A DNA stretch of 56,671 nt. It comes from Candidatus Lachnoclostridium pullistercoris. GTDB lineage: Bacteria; Bacillota; Clostridia; Lachnospirales; Lachnospiraceae. A program made the position numbers and the translations under genes. The stretch spans positions 1 to 56,671 of the forward strand of contig DWWL01000071.1 in assembly GCA_019119775.1 (NCBI GenBank), read 5' to 3'. Positions 6,748-15,136 of this stretch are shown piece by piece. The notes under the pieces were generated by a model, which ran no database searches, was not told where the DNA came from, and saw nothing but the letters and a program-made list of their open reading frames with translations. Positions within the stretch are counted from its first letter, which is position 1. The number at the start of each line of letters is the position of its first letter.

Positions 6748-7038
6748 ATGATGTAACGTGCATTTGTAAAATTTACAAAAGTCTCATATCCCGCATTAAT
6801 AGCTGGACGTGAGACTTTTCACGTCAATAAGCTGTCAAAGATGGATTTTTTCCGCGGGAAATTTTCATGACCTTTCCGCGGAAATGGCGGCAGCACGGGA
6901 GGCTGCCATCTTTTGCTTCGGCTTTCTGTCCGGGCGGCGGGCATCTTTTGCTTCAGCTTCCTGTCCGGCCGCCGTCTTGCGGCGGGGACGGGGAAAGCGT
7001 TATAATAATGTGAGAATAGACGTACAGGAGGCGGATGT

Positions 7039-8370
7039 ATGAGCGAAATGGAACAGCTCTCCCTTTTTGGGGGAGAAGAAAACCAGCCTTTGGCCGCCAG
7101 GCTGCGGCCCAGGACGCTGGACGAGTTTGTGGGGCAGACTCATCTGCTGGGAAAGGGAAAAGTGCTCCGGCGGCTGATCGAGAGCGATCAGATCTCGTCC
7201 ATGATCTTCTGGGGGCCGCCGGGAGTGGGAAAAACCACCCTGGCCAGGATCATCGCCAACCGGACGAAGGCGGCGTTCATTGATTTTTCAGCCGTCACCA
7301 GCGGGATCAAGGAGATCCGCGGGGTGATGGAGCAGGCGGAGGCCAACCGCAGGTACGGGGAGAAGACCATCGTGTTCGTGGATGAGATCCACCGTTTCAA
7401 CAAGGCCCAGCAGGACGCATTTCTCCCCTTTGTGGAGAAGGGCAGCATCATTCTCATCGGCGCCACCACGGAAAATCCCTCTTTTGAGATCAACAGCGCT
7501 CTTTTGTCCCGCTGCCGGGTATTTGTGCTCCAGGCGCTTCAGACAGAGGAGCTGACAGAGCTTCTGCGTCGGGCGCTGAAGGATAAGAGGGGCTTTGGAA
7601 ATCAGCTGGTGGAAATTTCTGATGATATGCTGGAAATGATCGCTGTCTTTGCAAACGGGGACGCCAGAACGGCGCTCTCCACGCTGGAGATGGTGGTGTT
7701 AAACGGAGATTTGAACCGGGACGGGGTTCTGACCGTGCGCCGGGAGACCCTGGAGCAGTGCATTTCCAAAAAATCCCTGCTCTACGACAAGAAGGGAGAG
7801 GAGCATTACAACCTGATCTCCGCCCTTCATAAATCCATGCGCAATTCTGACCCGGACGCGGCTGTGTACTGGCTTTCCAGGATGCTGGAGGCGGGGGAGG
7901 ATCCCCTCTATGTGGCCAGGCGGGTCATCCGCTTTGCCAGCGAGGATGTGGGGATGGCGGATCCCCAGGCGCTGCAGACGGCTGTGGCGGCTTATCAGGC
8001 GTGCCATTTTCTCGGAATGCCGGAGTGCAGCGTCCATCTGACGCAGGCGGTGGTCTACATGTCCCTGGCGCCCAAATCCAACGCCCTCTACGCGGCCTAC
8101 GAGGCGGCCAAAAAGGATGCGGTCCGCCAGCTGGCGGAACCGGTGCCCCTGGTGATCCGCAATGCGCCCACAAAGCTGATGAAGGAGCTGGAATACGGAA
8201 AGGGCTATCAGTATGCCCACGACACGGAGGAGAAGCTGACAAACATGCAGTGTCTCCCGGATTCCCTTCTGGGGCGGGAATATTACCGGCCCACGGAGGA
8301 GGGAGCGGAGAAAGAGTGGAAGAAAAGGCTCGGTCAGATCAAAGAATGGAAAAGGAGGCACGGGGGATGA
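7039..8370 (+). CDS. rarA: replication-associated recombination protein RarA
   Basis: 443 aa AAA+ ATPase of the RarA/MgsA/WRNIP1 family, which acts on stalled replication forks. Walker A GPPGVGKTT at about 59-67, Walker B TIVFVDEIHRFNK, sensor 1 GATTENPSFEIN, and the C-terminal MgsA-type helical domain (ISALHKSMRNSDPDAAVYWL; EDVGMADPQAL). The N-terminus carries QLSLF (6-10), matching the beta-clamp binding consensus. Length is normal. Start ATG 7039 follows AGGAGGCGG. Stand-alone gene, convergent with cfa. Confidence 0.96.
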   Translation: MSEMEQLSLFGGEENQPLAARLRPRTLDEFVGQTHLLGKGKVLRRLIESDQISSMIFWGPPGVGKTTLARIIANRTKAAFIDFSAVTSGIKEIRGVMEQAEANRRYGEKTIVFVDEIHRFNKAQQDAFLPFVEKGSIILIGATTENPSFEINSALLSRCRVFVLQALQTEELTELLRRALKDKRGFGNQLVEISDDMLEMIAVFANGDARTALSTLEMVVLNGDLNRDGVLTVRRETLEQCISKKSLLYDKKGEEHYNLISALHKSMRNSDPDAAVYWLSRMLEAGEDPLYVARRVIRFASEDVGMADPQALQTAVAAYQACHFLGMPECSVHLTQAVVYMSLAPKSNALYAAYEAAKKDAVRQLAEPVPLVIRNAPTKLMKELEYGKGYQYAHDTEEKLTNMQCLPDSLLGREYYRPTEEGAEKEWKKRLGQIKEWKRRHGG

Positions 8371-8384
8371 GTCCCGTGCCTCCT
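8353..8384 (-). terminator. terminator of cfa
   Basis: 12-bp stem AGGAGGCACGGG / CCCGTGCCTCCT (8353-8364, 8373-8384), followed on the minus strand by TTTTCC. It overlaps the last codons of rarA. Confidence 0.75.
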
Positions 8385-8419
8385 GCTGTCTGGTGAAAAC
8401 TGCCCTGTCTTCTGCCGGA

Positions 8420-9577
8420 TCAGTACCATCTCACCATGGGGTAGTCATTATTGATGCCTTTGGTCGCCACAATCTGGTGGAGATCGATGATTCCGTTGTG
8501 GAAGGTTGCCGCGCAGGCGTTCAGGTACAGATCCCACATGCGCAGAAACCGCTCGTCAAACATTTTTCTCTCCTCGTCCAGATGTTCTCTGAAATTGTGG
8601 GCCCAGCAGAGCAGCGTCTTATTGTAGTGGAGACGGAGATTTTCCACATCCATGATGTGAAAATCGTCCTCCGCCATGGCGGAAACCATCTCCCGCAGGC
8701 TGGGCACCGTGCCGCCGGGGAAAATGTACCGGCGGATCCACGGATCCCCCGTGTGCTCCTTCAGAGCGCTGATAAAATGGAGCAGGAAGGTTCCGCCGTC
8801 CTTCAGCACGCTGGCGGTGCAGTCAATAAATTTCTGGTAATTGGGCCGCCCCACATGCTCCACCATGCCTACGCTCACCACCCGGTCAAAGGTGCGGCCG
8901 CATTTTGGCAGATCCCGGTAATCCATCAGCTCCACTTCCAGCTGCTGTTCCAGATGCTCATTTTTAATCCTCTGCTCAAATTCTTCCTTCTGCTCGGTGC
9001 TCAGGGTGATTCCAAGTCCCCTGACGCCGTATTTTTTTGCCGCTTCGATCAGCAGAAAACCCCAGCCGCAGCCGATGTCCAGCAGCGTCATTCCCTCTTT
9101 TAAGTTCAGCTTCTGGAGGATATAGTCCACCTTGTTGACCTGGGCCTGGAAAAGGGTGTCGTCCGGATGTTTGAAATATCCGCAGGAATAGCTCATGGTT
9201 TCGTCCAGCCAGAGACGGTAGAAATCGTTTCCAATATCATAGTGGGAAGAAACTTCCTTTTTCTGGTTCCGTTTGGACATGGACGGGTGCATCAGTTTCT
9301 TTAAGGCCGATTCATCTGTGGAAAACTTCCCCATCTGACCGAGAAAGTGATCCAGGGCGTAATAGAGATCGCCCTCCACTTCCAGATCTCCGTCCATATA
9401 GGCTTCTCCCAGAGCCAGGGAAGTGCTGGTCATCAGCCGGCTTTTGGGTATGGGCTTTTTGATGATCACGGTAAATTCCGGTTTGCCTTCTCCGATCTGG
9501 TACTCTTCGCCGCCAAAACGGACGGTAAAGGGATAATCAGTAAATTTTCTCAGGAATGTAATCATAAGGTCTTCCAT
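8420..9577 (-). CDS. cfa: cyclopropane-fatty-acyl-phospholipid synthase family
   Basis: 385 aa, SAM-dependent methyltransferase of the CFA synthase family, which methylenates cis-unsaturated acyl chains in membrane phospholipids. SAM motif I is LLDIGCGWGFLLIEAAKKYG. Family blocks DETMSYSCGYFKHPDDTL, LSTEQKEEF and VSVGMVEHVGRPNY are all present, as is the C-terminal block HFISALKEHTGDPWIRRYIF. Start chosen at 9577 (MEDLMITFL), which follows AGGAGGAGACACT; an in-frame extension to 9664 lacks a ribosome binding site. Convergent with rarA, own terminator. Confidence 0.93.
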   Translation of the reverse strand: MEDLMITFLRKFTDYPFTVRFGGEEYQIGEGKPEFTVIIKKPIPKSRLMTSTSLALGEAYMDGDLEVEGDLYYALDHFLGQMGKFSTDESALKKLMHPSMSKRNQKKEVSSHYDIGNDFYRLWLDETMSYSCGYFKHPDDTLFQAQVNKVDYILQKLNLKEGMTLLDIGCGWGFLLIEAAKKYGVRGLGITLSTEQKEEFEQRIKNEHLEQQLEVELMDYRDLPKCGRTFDRVVSVGMVEHVGRPNYQKFIDCTASVLKDGGTFLLHFISALKEHTGDPWIRRYIFPGGTVPSLREMVSAMAEDDFHIMDVENLRLHYNKTLLCWAHNFREHLDEERKMFDERFLRMWDLYLNACAATFHNGIIDLHQIVATKGINNDYPMVRWY

Positions 9578-9751
9578 AGTGTCTCCTCCTGTTCGCTGCG
9601 ATTGTGTTATTGTATCCATATCTATCCAGAATATTAGTTTAGATGGAAAAAATTGCAGCTTCAAGGGACAAAATAACGAAATAAAAGAGGAAATCGAGAA
9701 AAACTTTTGATATACAAAGAAGTTTATGGTAAAACTGTCAGAAAAATAGAT

Positions 9752-9780
9752 GCCGGCTGTCGGGAAAATGGACAGCCGGC
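9752..9780 (-). terminator. terminator of the DUF3089 gene
   Basis: GCCGGCTGTC / GACAGCCGGC stem (9752-9761, 9771-9780), with TCTATTTTTC following on the minus strand. Confidence 0.7.
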
Positions 9781-9814
9781 TGTGGGATGGAAATCCCCCT
9801 GGGCGGATGGGAGA

Positions 9815-10924
9815 TCAGTGAGTGCTTTCCCAGGCATCCACGCGGGTCTGCACATTTTTCTGCAGGCTGCGGTAGAAGAACTGGTAATCGTAAAGGTGAT
9901 AGATGCCGTCGGAAAAAATGTCCAGGACCGGGGGATAGTCTTCCGGCGATACGTCCGGGACTTTCAGTGCCCCGCGGGTGCTGTCAATGTAAGCTCCTGT
10001 AAGTTCCGGGATCTCAGACAGGATCTGGCCGCTGTAGTCGGTGAAGCAGGCGCCGGGATTCATGCTCTTGTCTGCCGGCGTGCTGTCAGTTTTCCAGTTC
10101 AGCGGATTGATGGCGTAAGTTTTGGTGCCGGCCGGGATCATGAGGGAGTCTGTCACGTTCTCAGCCTCACTGTTGAAGGAGATGATCACGCCGGTGTCCG
10201 TCTCTCCGGAAGCCATTTTTAAGTGGGGGAAGGCGTTTAAGTCTTCGTCGGTGATCCGCCAGCCGATGGCGTAGCAGGCCGCCAGCTGATCCATTTTTTC
10301 CTGGTCAAAGCTGTGTTCCAGCAGACGGATGCACAGGTCGGCGCCCTGGGAAAATCCGGCCAGGACCACGGGCCGGCCGTCATTGTAGTTTTCCCAGTAG
10401 TATTCAAAGGCGTCCTCCACGTCGGCGAAGGCCGTTTCCAGCCACGGCTCCCTCTCCTCCTCCGGCATTTCGTAGACGTTTAAGCCGATCTGACGGTAGT
10501 AGGGAGCGAAAAAACGGCCGCTGCCGTCGTAGATCCCTTTTTCCATGTTGACGGCGCCGGAAAAGCTGGCTTTTGTGTCCTCGTCCGCCAGGGACATGTT
10601 GAAAGAATTTTCATCTCCGCTGTATACGGTGGGGCAGACGAAAAAGATGTCGGCCGGCCGCCCGTCCGCCTCCGTCTCCAGACAGGCCCAGGAGGACGGA
10701 TCGGAGTAGTCCGGGGCGGGAGAGAGAGCGGGGGCCTGAGCAGTATCCTGGAGCTGGTCCGCGCTCTGAGTCTGGTCTGGCTGAGCAGTTTCCTGGGTCT
10801 GAGCGGAAGTCTGGTCCGCTTGAGCTGTTTCCCGCTCCGCTTCCAGGGCGGGCTGAGCGCAGGCCGGCGCGAGAGCCAGGGAGAAGGCGGCGGCCGCCGC
10901 CAGAATGAAGTTCCGTTTTTTCAT
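9815..10924 (-). CDS. secreted DUF3089-type alpha/beta-hydrolase-like protein
   Basis: 369 aa. The signal sequence (KKRNFILAAAAAFSLALAPACA) ends in a cysteine that may be a lipobox, so it is secreted or a lipoprotein. A low-complexity Gln/Thr/Ala linker (about 30-75) precedes the hydrolase domain with blocks DIFFVCPTVYSG, FAPYYRQ and the nucleophile elbow VLAGFSQGAD. These fit the DUF3089 family of lipase-like proteins. Substrate unknown. Start chosen at 10924 after AAGGAGATTGT; an upstream in-frame ATG at 10957 has no ribosome binding site. Confidence 0.82.
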   Translation of the reverse strand: MKKRNFILAAAAAFSLALAPACAQPALEAERETAQADQTSAQTQETAQPDQTQSADQLQDTAQAPALSPAPDYSDPSSWACLETEADGRPADIFFVCPTVYSGDENSFNMSLADEDTKASFSGAVNMEKGIYDGSGRFFAPYYRQIGLNVYEMPEEEREPWLETAFADVEDAFEYYWENYNDGRPVVLAGFSQGADLCIRLLEHSFDQEKMDQLAACYAIGWRITDEDLNAFPHLKMASGETDTGVIISFNSEAENVTDSLMIPAGTKTYAINPLNWKTDSTPADKSMNPGACFTDYSGQILSEIPELTGAYIDSTRGALKVPDVSPEDYPPVLDIFSDGIYHLYDYQFFYRSLQKNVQTRVDAWESTH

Positions 10925-11071
10925 AAATACAATCTCCTTTTTGCGAATGGTTTTCATAATTTACGGGCGCAAGTCCCGCAGGGCACATTTTATCATAAAA
11001 AGAAGGGAAAGTCATCTGCGGCTTGGCCGCTGCCTTTCATAATTTTCGGCAGAGCTGCGCATACTGGCCTT

Positions 11072-11539
11072 ATGAAGATTATGAGAGAAATGAAAAAAAC
11101 AGCGGAAAATTTTTTAAAGTGCGGCGTCGCCGGGTGGTGCCTGGAAGTGATGTTTACGGCGGCGGAGTCCCTGGCCCGCGGGGACTGGAAACTGATGGGG
11201 CGCACATCCCTGATCATGTTTCCCATCTATGGGATGGGAGCTTTTTTAGGACCGATCGGGCGGCTGGCGGACCGGTGGATCGGCGATGGGGATATCTCCC
11301 GCAGGGACCGGATGGTGCGCCACGGAATGCTCTATATGGTGCTGATCTTCCTGACGGAATACACTACGGGGGCATGGCTTACCACGCGGGGAATCTGCCC
11401 CTGGGACTATTCCGGCCGCCACTCCAATGTGAACGGCCTGATCCGTCTGGACTTTGCTCCCCTGTGGTTCGGAACGGGACTTCTTTTTGAAAATTTAACA
11501 AAAACTCATGTAAATTTAACAAAAAAGAGCCGGTCTTAG
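11072..11539 (+). CDS. CmpB-like (ABC-transporter type IV) membrane protein
   Basis: About 155 aa with several membrane segments (FPIYGMGAFLGPI, MLYMVLIFLTEYTTGAWL, FAPLWFGTGLLFE). The block CPWDYSGRHSNVNGLIRLDF is typical of the putative ABC-transporter type IV / CmpB family, in which a WDYS motif is followed by an NxxG and a conserved acidic residue. Biochemical role unknown. The start is uncertain: ATG at 11072, 11081 and 11090 are all in frame and none has a strong ribosome binding site. Confidence 0.75.
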   Translation: MKIMREMKKTAENFLKCGVAGWCLEVMFTAAESLARGDWKLMGRTSLIMFPIYGMGAFLGPIGRLADRWIGDGDISRRDRMVRHGMLYMVLIFLTEYTTGAWLTTRGICPWDYSGRHSNVNGLIRLDFAPLWFGTGLLFENLTKTHVNLTKKSRS

Positions 11540-11611
11540 ACTTGTGTTATCTGGACCATTTTTATATAATTGTAAGATAAGGCAAGTGAAGGCGGAAAGG
11601 ACAAAAGAGAG

Positions 11612-12364
11612 ATGATTCGATTCATTCTGGTGGCGCTCAGCGTCATTTTATTTTTAATATTCAGCATCCCGATTCTGATTGTGGAGTGGCTGATCGGAAA
11701 GAAGGATCCGGATAAAAAGAGCCGTCAGAGCCTTGCGGTGGTACAGTTTATGTTCCGGTATCTGCTGAGACTGTCCGGGGTGAAAGTGACTGTCCGGGGG
11801 CAGGAGCGGATCCCGAAGGATACGGCCGTTCTCTATGTGGGAAACCACAGGAGCTATTTTGACATTCTGGTGGGCTATACCACGGTGCCGGGACTGACCG
11901 GCTTTGTGGCCAAGAAGGAGATGAACCGGTATCTTCTGCTGAGAGACTGGATGCGGAATGTCAACTGCCTGTTCCTGGACAGGAAGGACATCAAGGCAGG
12001 ATTGAAGACGATTCTGGAAGGAATTGAGAAAGTGAAGTCCGGCATTTCCATCTGGATCTTCCCGGAAGGGACCAGAAGCCGCGGGGAGAGTGAGCTGGAC
12101 ATGCTGGAGTTTAAGGAAGGCAGCTTAAAGATCGCGGAGAAATCGGGCCATCCGGTGGTCCCGGTGGCGATCACGGGGACGGCGGAGGTGTTTGAAGCCC
12201 ATCTGCCGTTTATCCGCCCGTCGCATGTGATCATCGAGTACGGCGAGCCGATTTACATAAAGCAGCTGGAGCCGTCTCAGAGAAAATTTGCCGGAGAGTA
12301 CACCAGAGAAGTGATCCGGGGCATGCTGGAAAAACAGCTGGAAGAGAGAAAAACGTGGAGGTAG
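11612..12364 (+). CDS. plsC: 1-acyl-sn-glycerol-3-phosphate acyltransferase
   Basis: 250 aa, PlsC family, adds the second acyl chain to lysophosphatidate in phospholipid synthesis at the inner membrane face. An N-terminal membrane helix (FILVALSVILFLIFSIPIL) is followed by the catalytic HX4D motif NHRSYFD and the glycerol-phosphate motif FPEGTRSRGE, then VVPVAITGT. Length is typical. Start ATG 11612 follows AAAGGAC. Its end overlaps the start of pheA, suggesting co-transcription. Confidence 0.94.
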   Translation: MIRFILVALSVILFLIFSIPILIVEWLIGKKDPDKKSRQSLAVVQFMFRYLLRLSGVKVTVRGQERIPKDTAVLYVGNHRSYFDILVGYTTVPGLTGFVAKKEMNRYLLLRDWMRNVNCLFLDRKDIKAGLKTILEGIEKVKSGISIWIFPEGTRSRGESELDMLEFKEGSLKIAEKSGHPVVPVAITGTAEVFEAHLPFIRPSHVIIEYGEPIYIKQLEPSQRKFAGEYTREVIRGMLEKQLEERKTWR

Positions 12365-13497
12365 GCGAAAAATTGGATTTACAGGAGATCAGAAAGCAGC
12401 TGGACGTGATCGACCGGCAGATCGTGGATCTGTACGAAAAACGGATGGGGCTGTGCAGGGACGTGGCGGAATACAAGATTTCCGTGGGAAAGCCCGTATA
12501 TGACGGAGAGAGAGAAAAACAGAAGCTGGAGGCGGTCCGCCAGGCGGCGGATGAGGAATACCGCCAGGGAGCAGAGGAACTGTTTGCCCAGCTGATGACG
12601 ATCAGCAGAAGGCTGCAGTACCGCCTGCTGGCGGAGCACGGTCAGACCTTTGAGAGCGGGTTTGAGAAGATTGACCGGATCCCGGTGGAGAACGCCAGGG
12701 TGGTGTACCAGGGCGTGGAAGGCGCCTACAGCCATCAGGCGGCCATGGAGTATTTCGGGGAGGACGCCGACGTGTTCCATGTGCGCACCTGGGAGGAAGC
12801 CATGCAGGCGGTGGAAGAGGGGAAAGCAGACTACGGAGTGCTCCCCATAGAGAATTCCTCCGCCGGAGCGGTGAGCGACAATTATGATTTGCTGATCAAA
12901 TATCACAACTGCATCGTGGCAGAGATCTTTCTGCCGGTGAAGCACGCGCTTTTGGGCGTGCCCGGAGCAGATCTTGAGCAGATACATACCGTTTTTTCCC
13001 ACCCCCAGGCGCTGATGCAGTGTTCGGAATATCTGAACAGCCACCGGGAGTGGAGTCAGATCAGCGTGGAGAACACGGCCGTGGCCGCAAAGAAGGTGCT
13101 GGAGGAGAAGGACCCGTCCCAGGCGGCGGTGGCCAGCGAGACGGCGGCGAAGCTCTACGGCCTCTCGGTCCTGAAGTCCGGGATCAATTACAACAAAAAC
13201 AACGTGACCCGGTTCATCGTGGTGGCCAAAGACCGGGTGTACCAAAAGGACGCGGCGAAAGTGAGCATCTGCTTTGAACTTCCCCACAGGAGCGGAACGC
13301 TTTACAATATGCTGAGCAATTTTATCTACAACAACGTAAATATGAGAATGATCCAGTCCAGGCCGATCCCGGGGAGAAACTGGGAATACCGCTTCTTTGT
13401 GGATATTGAGGGGCGGCTGGATGAACCGGCGGTGGCAAACGCCCTGAAGGGAGTCTTTGAGGAGGCGGCCAACGTGCGGATCCTGGGCAATTACTGA
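12355..13497 (+). CDS. pheA: bifunctional chorismate mutase / prephenate dehydratase
   Basis: About 380 aa P-protein of phenylalanine synthesis: chorismate to prephenate to phenylpyruvate. The N-terminal AroQ-type mutase helices (IRKQLDVIDRQIVDLYEKR) are followed by the dehydratase domain (VYQGVEGAYSHQAAMEYF; VLPIENSSAGAV; NNVTRFIVVAKD with the catalytic TRF) and a C-terminal ACT domain (SGTLYNMLSNF), the usual site of phenylalanine feedback. GTG at 12355 overlaps plsC. TTG at 12373, preceded by GGAGGT at the right distance, is the likelier true start. No T-box or attenuator seen upstream. Confidence 0.93.
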   Translation: MEVGEKLDLQEIRKQLDVIDRQIVDLYEKRMGLCRDVAEYKISVGKPVYDGEREKQKLEAVRQAADEEYRQGAEELFAQLMTISRRLQYRLLAEHGQTFESGFEKIDRIPVENARVVYQGVEGAYSHQAAMEYFGEDADVFHVRTWEEAMQAVEEGKADYGVLPIENSSAGAVSDNYDLLIKYHNCIVAEIFLPVKHALLGVPGADLEQIHTVFSHPQALMQCSEYLNSHREWSQISVENTAVAAKKVLEEKDPSQAAVASETAAKLYGLSVLKSGINYNKNNVTRFIVVAKDRVYQKDAAKVSICFELPHRSGTLYNMLSNFIYNNVNMRMIQSRPIPGRNWEYRFFVDIEGRLDEPAVANALKGVFEEAANVRILGNY

Positions 13498-13612
13498 TTT
13501 TTTGTATAACAGGAAACTGCGTATCCGCTGGGTCTTAGAGATGCCGGATCGGAGAAAGAACAGCTTTGGAACATCAGGCCATGGGGGATAAGAGAATAAG
13601 GAGGTTGAGACG

Positions 13613-15136
13613 GTGGCCGGAAAAATATTTGCAGCGATAGACATCGGCTCTTTTGAGCTGGAACTGGGAATTTATGAGATCTCACCGGGCAGCGGGATCC
13701 GCAAGGTGGACCATGTCCGCTACGCGCTGGCGCTGGGAAGCGACACGTACCGCACGGGAGTGATCAGCTACAGGCATGTGGAGGAAATGTGCGCCGTTCT
13801 TGCAGATTTTGTGCGCATTGCGGAAGGATACCGGGCAGATGAGCGCCGGGCTTACGCCACCAGCGCCCTGAGAGAAGCCAGGAATAACCGGATCGTGCTG
13901 GACCAGATCCGGGTGCGGACGGGGCTGAAGGTGAAGATCATCAGCAACTCCGAGCAGCGCTTTCTGACCTACAAGGCGATCGCGGGCAAGGACGCCGGCT
14001 TTAACCGGATGATCCAGAAGGGAACGGCCACGGTGGACGTGGGCTTCGGCGGCATGCAGATCTCCCTGTTTGACAAGGACGCTCTGGTGACAACCCAGAA
14101 CCTGCCCCTGGGCGTAATGCGGCTGCGGTCGTTCTTAAACAGGATTCAGAATGAGAGCCGGGAGACGAGGACAGAGCTTCTGGGAGAGATGGTGGACAAT
14201 GAGCTGTTCACGTTCCGGAAGATGTACTTAAAAGACCGGGAGATAAAAAATCTGATCGCGACGGGAAGCACGGTGATCCACCTGGCCCGCCATTTTACGG
14301 AGGAGGGACCGGGAGAATGGATCTCCGCCGCGGAATATAAGGAATTTTATAAGAGAGTGACAGCCATGAACCGGGGGATGAAAGAGGACGTGTTCGGGGT
14401 GAGCCCGGAGTACGCCGCTCTTCTGACGCCCAGCGCCGCCATCTATGAGCAGGTGCTGGAGCTGACCGGCGCGGAGACGATGTGGGTGCCCGGCGTCTGC
14501 CTCCTGGACGGCATGGCTGCCGAGTACGGCGAGGAAACCCGCTTGGTGAAATTCAAGCACGATTTTTCCGGCGACATTATCGCCTCCGCCCGGGTGATGG
14601 CGAAGCGGTATAAGAGCCATATTCCCCATATCCAGGCGATGGAAGAGTACGCCCTGGGGATCTTTGACGCCATGAAGAAGTACCACGGCATGGGGCGGCG
14701 GGAGCGCCTGCTGCTGCAGATCGCGGTCAACCTTCACTCCTGCGGAAAGTTTATCAGCGTGAGGGACGCCAGCAGCTGCGCCTACAACATTATCATGGGA
14801 ACGGAGATCATCGGCCTTTCCCACAGAGAGAGGGAGCTGGTGGCCAACGTGGTCCGTTTCAACCGGCAGGAGTTCAGCTACGAGGAGTCCGGGGAGGACA
14901 GCATGCTCATCGCCAAGCTGGTGGCGATTCTGCGCCTGGCCAATTCCATGGACAGGAGCCACAAGCAGAAGCTGGCCGGAGCGAAGATCGCCGTCAAGGA
15001 CGGCCTTCTGACGGTGTCCACCTCCTACGAAGGGGACATTACCCTGGAAAAGATCGCTTTCGAGCAGAAGCAGGAGTTCTTTGAGGAGATATACGGAATA
15101 CGGCCGGTGCTGAAACAGAAAAGGAGGATAAAGTAA
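13613..15136 (+). CDS. ppx: Ppx/GppA family phosphatase
   Basis: 507 aa exopolyphosphatase / guanosine pentaphosphatase family. ASKHA phosphate-binding motifs AAIDIGSFELELGIYEI and TVDVGFGGMQISLF are present, with an HD-like C-terminal domain (AVNLHSCGKFI; SHRERELVANVVRF). It removes terminal phosphate from polyphosphate or converts pppGpp to ppGpp. Start GTG 13613 follows AAGGAGGTTGAGACG. Its stop overlaps the ppk1 start by one base (TAATG), so synthesis and breakdown of polyphosphate are translationally coupled. Confidence 0.92.
   Translation: MAGKIFAAIDIGSFELELGIYEISPGSGIRKVDHVRYALALGSDTYRTGVISYRHVEEMCAVLADFVRIAEGYRADERRAYATSALREARNNRIVLDQIRVRTGLKVKIISNSEQRFLTYKAIAGKDAGFNRMIQKGTATVDVGFGGMQISLFDKDALVTTQNLPLGVMRLRSFLNRIQNESRETRTELLGEMVDNELFTFRKMYLKDREIKNLIATGSTVIHLARHFTEEGPGEWISAAEYKEFYKRVTAMNRGMKEDVFGVSPEYAALLTPSAAIYEQVLELTGAETMWVPGVCLLDGMAAEYGEETRLVKFKHDFSGDIIASARVMAKRYKSHIPHIQAMEEYALGIFDAMKKYHGMGRRERLLLQIAVNLHSCGKFISVRDASSCAYNIIMGTEIIGLSHRERELVANVVRFNRQEFSYEESGEDSMLIAKLVAILRLANSMDRSHKQKLAGAKIAVKDGLLTVSTSYEGDITLEKIAFEQKQEFFEEIYGIRPVLKQKRRIK

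Noticed and set aside
7699..8361. 220-aa antisense reading frame in rarA
   Set aside because: Strong coding evidence on the plus strand; the open antisense frame is a product of high GC at third codon positions. The same holds for frames opposite cfa, pheA, ppx, sipL and glgB.
12300..12360. T-box or phenylalanine attenuator before pheA
   Set aside because: pheA overlaps plsC, with no leader, specifier loop or Phe-rich peptide.
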